A stretch of 64,000 bases of DNA from Azospirillum sp. OGB3 (GCF_014192915.1 NZ_JACHYN010000001.1:744001-808000), one strand, 5' to 3'; numbered from the stretch's first letter, positions 25,908-35,253 are shown. Notes: generated by a model from the sequence alone, not told the origin. Numbers and translations are program-made.

Positions 25908-27533
25908 GTGAAGCGAACGTCGGTGGGAGGATTACTCGGCGCCATGGCGCTGGGCACGGTGTTGACAGCTTGCGGAGTGACGCCACAGGTGCCGACGTCG
26001 TCGATACGGCCCGGCTCCAGTGAGAATCTGATTGGATATCCCGCTTCGCCCTTCGTCGCGCCGGCCCCTGCGGCCCGGTCCGCCGGAACTCCCTTCACCG
26101 CTTCGGAAATTGCAGGACCGCCGGGGCGGTTCGACACGGCGTCGCCGAACGGTTTCGTGCCGGTGTCCGAAAAACCCGTTTCCACCTTTTCCGCCGACGT
26201 GGACACGGCGTCCTACGCGGTCGTCCGCCGCCTTCTGAACGAGGGGCGCGCCGTGCCGCCTTACGCGGTGCGGGTGGAGGAGATGGTCAATTATTTCCAC
26301 TACGATTATCCGCGCCCGCAGTCTCCCGCCGTGCCCTTCCGCCCGACGGTGGCCGTCTACCCGTCACCCTGGACCGAAGGGGCGCGGATTCTGCACATCG
26401 GCATCCGCGCCTACGACGTGGCCCGCAAGCAGAGGCCTGCGCTTAATCTTGTCTTCCTGGTTGACGTCTCCGGTTCCATGTCGTCGAACGACCGGCTGCC
26501 CCTGTTGAAGCAGGCGCTGCTGATGCTGGTGGACGAATTGCGTTCCGAAGACCGCCTGTCCATCGTCAGCTATGCCGGCAAGAGCGATGTGGTGCTGGAA
26601 CCCACCGCCGGAACGGAGAAGGAAACCATCCGCACAGCCATTCAGGGGCTGAACGCCTCGGGCGCCACCGCCGGCAGTGCTGGAATCCGGGCGGCCTACG
26701 CGCTGGCGGAAAAGAATTTCAACAAGGCGGCGGTGAACCGCGTGGTGATCGGCACCGATGGGGACTTCAACGTCGGCGTCACCAACCCGAAGGAACTGGA
26801 GGAACTCATCGCCCAAAAACGGGAGACCGGCGTCTATCTGTCGGTCCTCGGCTTCGGGCTCGACAATCTCAACGACGTGGTGATGCAACGGCTGGCCCAG
26901 GCGGGCAACGGCAACGCCGCCTACATCGACGGCATGCAGGAGGCCAAGAAGGTCCTGCGCGACGAGCTGTCCTCCACGATGGTGCCGGTCGCCGACAATG
27001 TGAAGGTCCAGGTCGAGTTCAACCCGGCCCTGGTCGGGCAGTACCGGCTGATCGGCTACGAGACGCGGGCGCTGCGCCGCGAGGATTTCAACAACGACCG
27101 GGTGGACGCGGGCGACGTCGGTGCCGGCCATGCGATGACCGCGCTCTACGAATTCCTGCCGCCGGGGACGAGGGGCAAGGGCGTCGATCCGCTGCGCTAC
27201 GGGGTCAAGGCGCCTGCGGATGCCGTGAATGCGGACGAGTTCGCCTTCCTGCGCCTGCGCTACACGCTGCCCGGCCAGTCGAAAAGCCGGCTGATCGAGC
27301 GCTCCATCCGCAAGGGCGAGGCCCTGGCCTCCATCGCGGCGGGCCCCGCCGAAGCCCGTTTCGCCCTTGCGGTGGCGTCCTTCGCCGGGAAGCTGCGCGG
27401 CGCCGGCGGGGAGGCGATGTCCTACGCGCAGATCGCCGATCTGGCGCGCGATGCCCGCGGCGCCGACCCCGACGGCACGCGCGCCGAGTTCATCCGTCTC
27501 GTCGAACTGGCGGGCAGCCGGGCCGCGCGGTGA
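25908..27533 (+). CDS. VWA-domain lipoprotein (YfbK-like, DUF3520)
   Basis: Lipoprotein of 541 residues. The signal peptide ends in the lipobox LTAC (Cys at about residue 22). A von Willebrand N-terminal region (STFSADVDTASYAVVRRLL) is followed by a VWA domain with an intact MIDAS: DVSGSMSS and the later TDGDFNVG. A DUF3520 C-terminal domain ends with AQIADLARDARGADPDGTR. Family members are membrane-anchored, metal-dependent adhesion or scaffolding proteins of unknown partners. The GTG at 25908 follows a GAGGGAG ribosome site and gives a proper lipoprotein start; the longer frame does not. Confidence 0.93.
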   Translation: MKRTSVGGLLGAMALGTVLTACGVTPQVPTSSIRPGSSENLIGYPASPFVAPAPAARSAGTPFTASEIAGPPGRFDTASPNGFVPVSEKPVSTFSADVDTASYAVVRRLLNEGRAVPPYAVRVEEMVNYFHYDYPRPQSPAVPFRPTVAVYPSPWTEGARILHIGIRAYDVARKQRPALNLVFLVDVSGSMSSNDRLPLLKQALLMLVDELRSEDRLSIVSYAGKSDVVLEPTAGTEKETIRTAIQGLNASGATAGSAGIRAAYALAEKNFNKAAVNRVVIGTDGDFNVGVTNPKELEELIAQKRETGVYLSVLGFGLDNLNDVVMQRLAQAGNGNAAYIDGMQEAKKVLRDELSSTMVPVADNVKVQVEFNPALVGQYRLIGYETRALRREDFNNDRVDAGDVGAGHAMTALYEFLPPGTRGKGVDPLRYGVKAPADAVNADEFAFLRLRYTLPGQSKSRLIERSIRKGEALASIAAGPAEARFALAVASFAGKLRGAGGEAMSYAQIADLARDARGADPDGTRAEFIRLVELAGSRAAR

Positions 27534-27551
27534 CGGCAACCGCCCCAAACG

Positions 27552-27580
27552 AAAACGGGACGGCGCCGGGCCGTCCCGTT
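27552..27580. terminator. Bidirectional terminator between VWA and ferritin-like genes
   Basis: AACGGGACGG and CCGTCCCGTT pair around a seven-base loop. On the minus strand the stem is followed by TTTTC, making it a good end for the kor-ferritin operon. It lies between convergent genes. Confidence 0.7.
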
Positions 27581-27602
27581 CCTCACCGCGAGGCGATCGG
27601 CG

Positions 27603-28136
27603 TCAGTCGGAGATGTTGGGCGGGTCGGGATCGTCCGACCAATCGTCCTTCGGGGCCGGGTAGCGCTCCAGCCACTTGCGGACCAGGGCGACGTGGCCGG
27701 CCTCCTCCTCCGCGAACTCGCGGGCGAGGCGGGCGACCTCCGGGTCCTTGGTCTCGGCGGCGACCGAGGCATAGTAGTTGTTGCCCTGATGCTCGCTCAG
27801 CAGCGCCATCTTGAGCGCGTGGTGCGGCTTCATCAGATAATGGGCGTTCTCGAAGGCCGCGGCCTCCGGGGACTCGGTGGTGGCGTCCCACTGGAACTCC
27901 CAGGGAGCGACCTTGGGAAGCGCGCCGAACTCCCGGGCGATCTGCTTCACCTCCTCGGCGTGTTTGGCCGAGTAGGTGGACAGATCGCGGAACAGCTTGG
28001 CGACCTCCACATTGTTGTGGGCCTCCATGCTGTCGGCCAGCTCGGTGTAGCGCTCCGCCGCCTCGATCTCCAGGGCCAGCGCGTGGGCGAGGAACAGGCC
28101 GACGTTGGCGGCCCCGTTCAGCACTTTCATCTTCAT
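27603..28136 (-). CDS. Ferritin-like / rubrerythrin-type di-iron protein
   Basis: A 177-residue helical protein with paired metal-ligand motifs: EIEAAERYTE (helix 1), KHAEEVKQIA (helix 2) and EFAEEEAGHVALVRKWLE (helix 4). This is the ExxH-type arrangement of the ferritin-like superfamily. No C-terminal rubredoxin domain with cysteines is present, so it is not a classic rubrerythrin. A GAGGGG ribosome site precedes the ATG, whose ATGA overlaps the korB stop codon. That overlap suggests translation coupled with the oxygen-sensitive oxidoreductase, perhaps for peroxide or oxygen protection (inference). Confidence 0.88.
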   Translation of the reverse strand: MKMKVLNGAANVGLFLAHALALEIEAAERYTELADSMEAHNNVEVAKLFRDLSTYSAKHAEEVKQIAREFGALPKVAPWEFQWDATTESPEAAAFENAHYLMKPHHALKMALLSEHQGNNYYASVAAETKDPEVARLAREFAEEEAGHVALVRKWLERYPAPKDDWSDDPDPPNISD

Positions 28137-28975
28137 ACCGCGAACCCCTCTTCGATCTGGGCGATGCTGCGGGTGGCCGCCGATTCCGGCTGGAACGGAC
28201 GCCGGTTGCCGGCGAGGAAGATGCCGAGGCCGAACCCGTCGTCCTCCAGGACAGCGCGCATCGCCTCGTTCGGGTCGTCCGTCGGCTCGCGGCCGTAGGG
28301 ATGGACCGTGCTCTTCCAGTTGCGCTGCTCGGGGCGGAAGGTGACGCAGGGGGACAGGATGTGGATGACCGAGAAGCCGGGGTGCCGCACGCCCTCCACG
28401 ATCAGGCGCGCGACTTCGTTCGGGTTGTTGGAGAAGCCGCGGGCGACGAAGTTCGCGCCGCAGGCCAGCGCCAGCGCGACCGGCTGGATCGGGTTGACGC
28501 CCGGTCCTTCCGGGGTCAGCTTCGACTCGCACCAGTCGGCCTCGGTGGTCGGCGAGGCCTGACCCTTCGTCATGCCGTAGACCTGGTTGTCCATGACGAT
28601 GTAGGTCATGTCGACGTTGCGGCGGCAGGCGTGCAGGAAGTGGTTGCCGCCGATCGAGAAGCCGTCGCCGTCGCCGCCGAAGATCAGCACGTTCAGCTCG
28701 GGCCGGGCCAGCTTGACGCCGGACGCCACGGCCAGCGAGCGGCCGTGCACCGTGTGGTAGCCGTAGACGCTGGTGTAGGCGGGGATGCGCGACGAGCAGC
28801 CGATGCCCGACACCACGACGGTGTCCTTGCGCTCCAGCCCCATGGTCGCCATGGCGCGGGTGATGCCGGCCAGCACGGAATAATCGCCGCAGCCGGGGCA
28901 CCAGATGGGCTTCACGTCGGATTTGTAGTCGCCGGGCAGCGGGCCCACGACATCGTCGGTCAGATGGGTATCCAT
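28133..28975 (-). CDS. korB: 2-oxoacid:ferredoxin oxidoreductase, beta subunit
   Basis: Thiamine-diphosphate subunit of 280 residues. The ThDP/Mg motif GDGDGFSIGGNHFLHACRRN and the cysteines for the iron-sulfur cluster (WCPGCGDYSV, SGIGCSSR, and a later Cys in HILSPCVTF) are present. The layout matches KorB/PorB of the two-subunit type, which lacks separate gamma and delta chains. Substrate may be 2-oxoglutarate, pyruvate or branched-chain 2-oxoacids; Kor is the usual annotation in alphaproteobacteria. The reaction releases acyl-CoA and CO2 and reduces ferredoxin, possibly feeding nitrogenase. The ATG is 20 bases after korA. Confidence 0.9.
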   Translation of the reverse strand: MDTHLTDDVVGPLPGDYKSDVKPIWCPGCGDYSVLAGITRAMATMGLERKDTVVVSGIGCSSRIPAYTSVYGYHTVHGRSLAVASGVKLARPELNVLIFGGDGDGFSIGGNHFLHACRRNVDMTYIVMDNQVYGMTKGQASPTTEADWCESKLTPEGPGVNPIQPVALALACGANFVARGFSNNPNEVARLIVEGVRHPGFSVIHILSPCVTFRPEQRNWKSTVHPYGREPTDDPNEAMRAVLEDDGFGLGIFLAGNRRPFQPESAATRSIAQIEEGFAV

Positions 28976-28995
28976 GGATTTCGTGCTCCGGCCGG

Positions 28996-30717
28996 TCAGA
29001 TCAGGGAAAGAAGCGTCTCGTGCACCTCGCGGGCGCGGATCGGCAGCGGGCCGGGGCGGCTGAACACCGACACCGCGCCCGGCAGGTCGTAATGCCCACG
29101 CAGGAACTTGTGGAACTGGGCGCCGTGCGTCTGCTCGACGACCAGAACCTTCGTGACGCCGTCCAGCGCCGCGGCCAGCTTCTCCGGCTGGACCGGGGAG
29201 ATCAGGCGGATGGCGACCAGCCGGGCCTTGGTGCCGGCGGCCTCCAGCCGGCGCACCGCCTCGCGCGACGGGCCGGTGGCGGAACCCCAGGTGACGACGG
29301 CGATCTCGCCCTCGCCCTCGACCTCGGCCCAGGCGTCGCCGTAGTCGTGGGAGGTCAGCTTGCGCAGCCGCTTGTCGAGCTGCTTCTGGTGATCGGACGC
29401 CTGCGAGGAGGGCAGGGCGCTCTCGGCGTGCTCCAGACCGTCGGCGGTGTGCTCGCCGCCCGGCATGCCGGGGATGGCGGCCGGGGAGACGCCCGATTCG
29501 GTGTCGGCGTAGCGCTTGTACTTCGCCTCGCCGCCGAGATCGGTCGCCAGCAGGCGGTTCGCCTTGTGGGGGGCGTCGGCCGGCTTGTCGACGATGGCGC
29601 GGGACTGGCCCATCGCCTGATCGGACAGCACGATGGCCGGGGTCTGCAGGGCCTCGGCCAGATGCACCGCCCACTGGGTGGTGAACAGGCAGTCGGCGAT
29701 GGAGGTCGGGCCGACCACCAGATGCGGAGCGTCGCCGTGCAGGCCGTAGACGGCGATGTTCAGGTCGGACTGTTCGGACTTGGTCGGGATGCCGGTGGAT
29801 GGGCCGCCACGCTGCACGTCGACGATCACCACCGGGGTTTCGGAGGCGACGCCCAGGCCGATGCATTCGGTCATCAGCGACAGGCCGGGGCCGGCGGTCG
29901 CGGTGATCGAAGGCACGCCGCTGAAGGAGGCGCCCAGGCACATGGCGATGGAGGCCAGCTCATCCTCCGCCTGGACCAGCTTGCCGCCGGTCTTGGCGAG
30001 GTTGGGGGCCAGCCACTCCAGGATCTCGGTCGCCGGGGTGATCGGGTAGGCGGCGCAGAACTTCACCCCGCCCTTCAAGGCGCCCAGCCCGGCGGCCTCG
30101 TTGCCCGAGATGTTCCAGCGGGTGGCGCCCTCCTTGTTGGGGGCGGCCAGCTCCAGGCCGAGGTTCCAGCCGGCGGCCTCCTTGGACCCGGCGTCGATGC
30201 CGGCGTTGGACGCCTGGATGGCGGCGTCGCCCTTCTTGCCCAGCGCCTTCTGGATCACCGCGTCGATGCCGGCGCGCGGCAAGCCGACGATTGCCGCGAC
30301 GGCGCCCAACCCCACCATGTTGACGCGCCCGCCGGGGATGCGCCCGGCCAGTTCCTTGATCGGCAGCTCGACCTGTTTGGCGCCGCTGGCGGCCAGGACC
30401 GCGGGCACCTCGCCCTGGCTGGGGTCGGTGATGATGACGCTCTTCTCCGACAGGGGAAGCTCGGCCGCGAAGCGCTCCACATTCTGCCAGTCGAAGGCGA
30501 CGATCAGGTCGAAACGGTCTCCCGGACCGTGAACGGGTGTCGGCGACAGGCGAACGAGGGCGGCGGCCTCGCCGCCACGGATCTGCGGGCCGGTGGTCCG
30601 CGACATCAACCCGTACCATCCCACGTTGGCGGCGGCATCCAGCAGCATCTGTCCGGCGGTCATCGCGCCGGCGCCACCGCTGCCCACCAGGGCAATCGTG
30701 ACCGAGTCCACTGTCAT
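28996..30717 (-). CDS. korA: 2-oxoacid:ferredoxin oxidoreductase, fused gamma-alpha subunit
   Basis: A 573-residue subunit in which the gamma domain (residues 1 to about 190, VGSGGAGAMTAGQMLLDAA) is fused in front of the alpha domain (GNEAAGLGALKGGVKFCAAYPITPATEI, here about residue 210 onward). The alpha part has the transketolase-type block VIVDVQRGGPSTGIPTKSEQ. This fusion is the two-subunit KorA form. Together with korB it forms one enzyme that reduces ferredoxin with a 2-oxoacid and coenzyme A. It heads the operon korA-korB-ferritin-like protein. The promoter must lie in 30718-30945. Confidence 0.92.
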   Translation of the reverse strand: MTVDSVTIALVGSGGAGAMTAGQMLLDAAANVGWYGLMSRTTGPQIRGGEAAALVRLSPTPVHGPGDRFDLIVAFDWQNVERFAAELPLSEKSVIITDPSQGEVPAVLAASGAKQVELPIKELAGRIPGGRVNMVGLGAVAAIVGLPRAGIDAVIQKALGKKGDAAIQASNAGIDAGSKEAAGWNLGLELAAPNKEGATRWNISGNEAAGLGALKGGVKFCAAYPITPATEILEWLAPNLAKTGGKLVQAEDELASIAMCLGASFSGVPSITATAGPGLSLMTECIGLGVASETPVVIVDVQRGGPSTGIPTKSEQSDLNIAVYGLHGDAPHLVVGPTSIADCLFTTQWAVHLAEALQTPAIVLSDQAMGQSRAIVDKPADAPHKANRLLATDLGGEAKYKRYADTESGVSPAAIPGMPGGEHTADGLEHAESALPSSQASDHQKQLDKRLRKLTSHDYGDAWAEVEGEGEIAVVTWGSATGPSREAVRRLEAAGTKARLVAIRLISPVQPEKLAAALDGVTKVLVVEQTHGAQFHKFLRGHYDLPGAVSVFSRPGPLPIRAREVHETLLSLI

Positions 30718-30945
30718 TGGTTAATCCCTTGCGTCCGAATGTGAGTCGCCCGACGCCCGTACGGCTACGTCAGCATTGCGGAACAGGGAAATGATCTGGC
30801 GCAAATCGAACGAAAGACGCCACGATTTTGCGAAGTCGCGCCATGGAACGGTCCGACCAATGTCTTGTCCGGCGACCGGCCGTCCCTTGGTGTCGATTGT
30901 CGCCGGGATTGTTTCTGGACCGGAACGGCGGGCGCCGTCGCACAG

Positions 30946-31626
30946 CTACTCGCTGTAGCGTTCTTCCCGCCAGGGGTCGGCGTCATTGTGATAGCCGCGA
31001 ACCTCCCAATAGCCGCGGCGATCCTCCGCCAGGATCTCGATTCGCTTCACCCACTTGGCGCTTTTCCAGAAATAGAGCTTCGGCACGACGACTCGGACGG
31101 GGCCACCATGGTCGCGGCTTATCGGCTGGCCTTCCCAGCCGGTGGCGAGCAGCGCGTCCGCCGCCGCGAAGGCCTCCAGCGGCAGGTTCGTGGTGTAGCC
31201 GTCCGAGGAATGGCAGAGGACGAAGCGCGCCTCCGGCCGCGGCTGGACGACCGACAGCAGGTGCCGCGTGGACACGCCCTCCCACTGGTTGTCGTAGCGC
31301 GACCAGGTGGTGACGCAGTGGATGTCGGAGACGACGCGCTCCCGCGGCTGGGCCTGCAGGTCCGCCCAGCTCCAGGTGACAGGATTTTCGACCAGCCCGT
31401 CCACCGCCAGGGTCCAGGTCGCCTCGCTCACCCGCGGCAGGATGCCGAGATCGAGCACCGGCCAGGTCTCCACCAGGCGCTGGCCGGGCGGCAGGCGGTC
31501 GCGCGCCGGATCGGCGGTCTCCCCGGTCAGGCCCCGACCCTCGCGCGCCCATCGCTCCTTGGTGGCGACCAGCTTGTCGCGGATCTGGCCATCATAAGGG
31601 CCATCCTGAGAGGTGTCGTCGGCCAT
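30946..31626 (-). CDS. Sulfite-oxidase-like molybdopterin-dependent oxidoreductase
   Basis: A 226-residue single-domain protein of the oxidoreductase molybdopterin-binding fold (sulfite oxidase superfamily). The molybdenum-ligand cysteine is Cys104 in DIHCVTTWSRYDNQWEG, and the pterin-binding segment GGPVRVVVPKLYFWKSAKWVK is intact. It has no signal peptide, unlike MsrP (YedY), and no cytochrome or dimerisation domain, so it is a soluble cytosolic form. The electron partner is unknown. An excellent GGAGG ribosome site precedes the ATG. Confidence 0.9.
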   Translation of the reverse strand: MADDTSQDGPYDGQIRDKLVATKERWAREGRGLTGETADPARDRLPPGQRLVETWPVLDLGILPRVSEATWTLAVDGLVENPVTWSWADLQAQPRERVVSDIHCVTTWSRYDNQWEGVSTRHLLSVVQPRPEARFVLCHSSDGYTTNLPLEAFAAADALLATGWEGQPISRDHGGPVRVVVPKLYFWKSAKWVKRIEILAEDRRGYWEVRGYHNDADPWREERYSE

Positions 31627-31866
31627 GGGGGCCTCCGAAAGGGTGGATCGGCAGCGATGCCTCGGGCGAGCGGCACCGATTTACGCATGGATGAAAGCCG
31701 GTGTCAGCGCCGATCCCACGGTTTCTTGCGGTGCAAAAGGCTGATCGGCACCCTTTCCGTTCCATTTTCCCGCGGCTGGGTTGGAAATAGACGGTTCGGA
31801 CGGTCGCCCTGCCCCTGTTCACGCCCTGTCTTGCTCTGATAGCATGTCCGCCATGCATGATCTGCC

Positions 31867-33873
31867 ATGTTGCCGCCCATGACCATCGTCCTGCCCGACG
31901 CCGCACACGCCGATGCGGTGCCTCTCGGGCTGGAGAGGGCCCGGCTGGAGAAGGACGAGCTGGACATGGCCCCGGAAGAAGCAGCGGGATTGCTATGGCT
32001 GGACGCGCTCGCCACGCCGCTGTGGCTGCTCCGTCCCGATGGGCTGACCGTCTGGCTGAACGGCGCCGCCCGCGCGCTGATCGGCCTGGAGCACGATGCG
32101 CCCGCCGCCGCCGTGCGGGTCAGCCTGTCCAGCCGATTCACCGCCGCGCTGCAGCAGGCTGCCGCGGGGCGGACGGTGGAAGCGCGGGTGACCATCCATG
32201 CCCCCCTGACCCTGCCTTTGGAGGTGGATCTCCGGCTGGTTCCGGCGCCGCACCCGAGCGGGCTGATCCTTGCCGAGGCGCCCGCCGACAGCGGAGCCCG
32301 GCAGGAGATGATGCGGCTGAACGAGCAGCTCATCGCGCTGTCCTACGCCTATCCCGACATCCGTTTCGAGCTGCTGCGCGACGGCACCATCCTCGACTTC
32401 GCCGCCGCCAGCCCCGGTGACCTGAACGTGCCCGCCGAGCGCTTCCTGGCCCATCGCGTGCAGGAGGTGCTGCCCGATCCCGCCGCCGGGATGCTGGCCG
32501 CGGCGCTCGGCCGGCTGAACGACGGCCAGACGGTCATCGGACTGGACTTCTCCCTGCCGCCGCCTTCCGGATCAGCGGGGGCCGGATCGGCGGGGGCCGG
32601 ATCGGTGGGGGACACCAAGCACTTCGAGGCGCGGCTGGTCGCCCTGCCCGACAGCGACCGCGTGATGTGCAGCATCCGCAACGTCACGGAGCGGGTGCAG
32701 GCGGAGAGCGCGGCCCGGCGGGCCCATCACCTGCTGTCCGACGCCATCGAATGCATCACCGAGGGCTTCGTGCTGTACGACGCCCAGGACCGGCTGGTGT
32801 TGTGCAACGGGCGCTATCGGGAGCTGTTTTCCGCCAACACCGACCTCATCACGCCGGGCGCCAGCTTCGAGGAGGTGTTGCGCGGCGGGGTGGAGCGGGG
32901 CGTCTATCGGGTGCCGGACGGCGACCTGGAGGGCTGGGTCGAGCGGCGCATCGCGCAGCACCGCGGTGCCGGCCCGCCCATGGAAATGGAGCTTCACGAC
33001 GGGCGCTGGATTCGCATCGAGGAATGGCGGACCTACGAGGGCGGCACCGTCGGCATCCGCGCCGACATCACCGACCTCAAGGCCCGCGAGGCCGAGCTGA
33101 GCGCCGCCCGCGACGAGGCCGAACTGGCCAACCAGCGCAAGTCCGACTACGTCCACCACCTGAGCCACGAACTGCGCACGCCGCTGAACGCCGTGCTCGG
33201 CTTCGCCCAGATCATCCATGACGAGATGATGGGGCCGAACAACCCGCGCTACCGCGAATATGCCGGCCAGATCGCGGCGGCCGGCGTCTACATGCTGGAC
33301 CTCATCAACAACCTGCTCGACCTCGCGCGGATCGAGGCCGGGCGGATGGACCTGCACGAGGAGGCCTGCAACCTGTCCCTGCTGGTCGATCTGACCTTCG
33401 GCATGATGCAGCCGCGGGCGTGCGAGGCGGCGGTCGCGCTGTGCATGGAGATTCCCGAAGACCTGCCGAGTCTGCACGGCGACGCCTCGCAGATCCGGCA
33501 GATGCTGACCAACCTGATCGGCAACGCCATCAAGTTCGCCCCTCCCAAAGACGGCCGCGTGCGGGTGTGCGCGGAGCTGACGGAGGACGGCGGCATCGCG
33601 CTGACCGTCGCCGACAACGGCATCGGCATGCGGCCCGAACAGATCCCGGTGGCGCTGGACGCCTTCGGGCAGGTGCATGGCCACAATCCGGGCCATAACC
33701 AGGGCCGCGACCGGGTGGCGGAGCGCGGCTCCGGCCTGGGATTGCCGCTGACCCGCGCGCTGATCGCGCTGCATGGCGGCAGCTTTCATATCGACAGCCG
33801 GGTCGGAGCCGGGACAACCGTATGCCTGACCTTCCCGCCCTGCCGGGTCGGCGGGGCTGCGCGGTCGTCCTGA
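31867..33873 (+). CDS. PAS-domain sensor histidine kinase
   Basis: A 668-residue cytosolic kinase with no membrane helix. Two or three PAS-like regions precede the kinase core, the last one around residues 290-400 (AIECITEGFVLYDAQDRLVL...). The H-box is HLSHELRTPLNAVLG with the phospho-acceptor His434. The N-box (LIGNAIKFAPP), the G-box DNGIG and the second G-box GSGLGLPLTRAL follow. A short Gly-Ala-Ser repeat (SAGAGSAGAGSVG) links domains near residue 240. No response regulator is adjacent, so it is an orphan kinase. ATGs at 31867 and 31879 are both possible starts. Confidence 0.94.
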   Translation: MLPPMTIVLPDAAHADAVPLGLERARLEKDELDMAPEEAAGLLWLDALATPLWLLRPDGLTVWLNGAARALIGLEHDAPAAAVRVSLSSRFTAALQQAAAGRTVEARVTIHAPLTLPLEVDLRLVPAPHPSGLILAEAPADSGARQEMMRLNEQLIALSYAYPDIRFELLRDGTILDFAAASPGDLNVPAERFLAHRVQEVLPDPAAGMLAAALGRLNDGQTVIGLDFSLPPPSGSAGAGSAGAGSVGDTKHFEARLVALPDSDRVMCSIRNVTERVQAESAARRAHHLLSDAIECITEGFVLYDAQDRLVLCNGRYRELFSANTDLITPGASFEEVLRGGVERGVYRVPDGDLEGWVERRIAQHRGAGPPMEMELHDGRWIRIEEWRTYEGGTVGIRADITDLKAREAELSAARDEAELANQRKSDYVHHLSHELRTPLNAVLGFAQIIHDEMMGPNNPRYREYAGQIAAAGVYMLDLINNLLDLARIEAGRMDLHEEACNLSLLVDLTFGMMQPRACEAAVALCMEIPEDLPSLHGDASQIRQMLTNLIGNAIKFAPPKDGRVRVCAELTEDGGIALTVADNGIGMRPEQIPVALDAFGQVHGHNPGHNQGRDRVAERGSGLGLPLTRALIALHGGSFHIDSRVGAGTTVCLTFPPCRVGGAARSS

Positions 33874-33902
33874 AGGCCGGAAACGGCTCCCCGAAACGCG
33901 CA

Positions 33903-33934
33903 ACGGCCGCGCGCGCTGGACGCGCGGCGGCCGT
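33903..33934. terminator. GC-rich hairpin between convergent genes
   Basis: ACGGCCGC with GCGGCCGT at the ends, and inner GCGCG pairs, form a stem of about 13 bp with one bulge. No U-run follows; a terminator role is uncertain. Confidence 0.35.
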
Positions 33935-34011
33935 GGACCCACAAGACGAAACCCGCAGGAAAGACGGGTGGCCTGTCGAGGCGCGCTGGCTGGCCTTAAG
34001 CTGGCTTGGCC

Positions 34012-34575
34012 TTAGGCGGCCTTGCGCACGGCGGCGGCCTCGGAGAAGACCTTGACGACCTGCTCGACGAAGGCGGCCAGTTCGTCGTGGCCCAGCGCCG
34101 TGATGGTCACGTTGTCCACCACCAGGGCCTCGTCGCTGATCTTGCCGCCGGCGGCTTCCAGCTCGGCGCGGACGACCTCGGGAGCGGCCAGCGTGCGGCC
34201 CTTCAGCTTGCCCGGGATGGCCAGGAGCTGGATACCCTGGTCGATCGCGGCGATCGGCTTGCCGGCGTCCAGGAAGTGGCCGACGATGCGGCGGGTGTGG
34301 GCGCTCTGCTGGAGCTTGGTGACGCTGCGCTCGCCACCCGGCAGCAGCAGCATGTCATAGTCGGCACCCAGAACCTCGCCGACCTGCTTGTCCACCGGGA
34401 AGTAATGGCCCCAGGACTTGCCGTGCCAGCCGTTCACCAGACCCTGCTCAGGGGAAATCGTACGAAGAGTAGCGCCGGTCTTGAGGAGAGCCCGTTGCGG
34501 CTCCGTCATCTCCAGTTCCTCAAAGCCGTTGGCGACGAGAATGGCAATGCTCTTTCCTGCGAGGGGTTGATCCAT
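34012..34575 (-). CDS. DJ-1/PfpI-family protein lacking the nucleophile cysteine
   Basis: A 187-residue class I glutamine-amidotransferase-fold protein. The N-terminal strand and conserved glutamate (AILVANGFEELEMTEP), LLLPGGERSVTKLQ and the helix after it match PfpI. At the nucleophile elbow, where family members read CHG or a similar Cys-containing turn, this protein reads AAIDQGIQLL (Asp in place of Cys). Direct codon reading gives GAC. It therefore cannot use cysteine chemistry as a standard deglycase or protease. A non-catalytic or altered activity is likely. ATG at 34575 has an AAGGA ten bases ahead. Confidence 0.85.
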   Translation of the reverse strand: MDQPLAGKSIAILVANGFEELEMTEPQRALLKTGATLRTISPEQGLVNGWHGKSWGHYFPVDKQVGEVLGADYDMLLLPGGERSVTKLQQSAHTRRIVGHFLDAGKPIAAIDQGIQLLAIPGKLKGRTLAAPEVVRAELEAAGGKISDEALVVDNVTITALGHDELAAFVEQVVKVFSEAAAVRKAA

Positions 34576-34656
34576 ACTGTCTTGTCCTTTCATCGTTCAA
34601 CCAGTGTGTGCGGGCCATCGCCGAGGAATGCGCCGTCGGGGAAAAGAAACGGCGCA

Positions 34657-34680
34657 CGCCGCGCAAGGCCTTGCGCGGCG
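34657..34680. repeat. Perfect 24-bp palindrome
   Basis: CGCCGCGCAAGG is followed at once by its exact reverse complement. It lies about 80 bases upstream of the DJ-1-like gene and could be a regulator site or a hairpin in its leader. Confidence 0.5.
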
Positions 34681-34989
34681 ATGGGACCCGCAGCCGGCCC
34701 TCGTCCAATGAGGTCCGGCGGGGGGCAATTACGCCCCTGATCGGTTTGTGGTGAGCATGGAACACAAGTGGCGGCAACGAGGTCCCAAGTCAATGGCTTA
34801 TTCCGCACTGCAACGCAGCTTCCCCACCCGCGGGCAGGGCAACCGACCCGGCAATTTCGCGGTCGCGCTCAAGACTTAATCACGTTTTCCCGATCATGAC
34901 GGTCGGGATGGCGCAGGTCAGCCATGCCGCCATGACGCGGCTGTGACAACGAATGGTCGTAGGAAAGGCCGGCGGTCGCAAAAAGAAGC

Positions 34990-35013
34990 GGCCGGAGGTG
35001 GACCTCCGGCCGT
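34990..35013 (+). terminator. Strong hairpin in the DJ-1/aceA spacer
   Basis: An 11-bp perfect stem, CGGCCGGAGGT with ACCTCCGGCCG, around a two-base loop. It is preceded by AAAAAGAAG and followed by TTTG, so it may work as a terminator on either strand. Confidence 0.5.
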
Positions 35014-35220
35014 TTGAAGTCAATAGCGTCAGCCGTTCGAAGAGATCCGGCTCGCACACCGGATCGGGAACCACCGGTCACCGGAGCGGCGGGCCGAAGC
35101 CAACCGTCCGGGGGATCGGCGCAAACCGGTCATACGGCCCGAGCCGGGGAGGCTGCCGCGATGGGCGGCCGTATGACCCTTTCACACTTTGCAGGGGCAA
35201 AGTGCTGTCTCGTTCAAGGC

Positions 35221-35253
35221 GGGCGCGTCCGGCGGATGGAACCGGACGCGCCC
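35221..35253 (-). terminator. Hairpin after the aceA stop codon
   Basis: A 12-bp perfect stem, GGGCGCGTCCGG with CCGGACGCGCCC and a nine-base loop, 24 bases after the aceA stop on the minus strand. No U-run follows on that strand; the position supports a transcript-end role. Confidence 0.5.

Noticed and set aside
27603..28901. A 432-residue frame fusing a upstream stretch to the ferritin-like protein
   Set aside because: The first part is korB read out of frame; the true start at 28136 has a good ribosome site and overlaps the korB stop.
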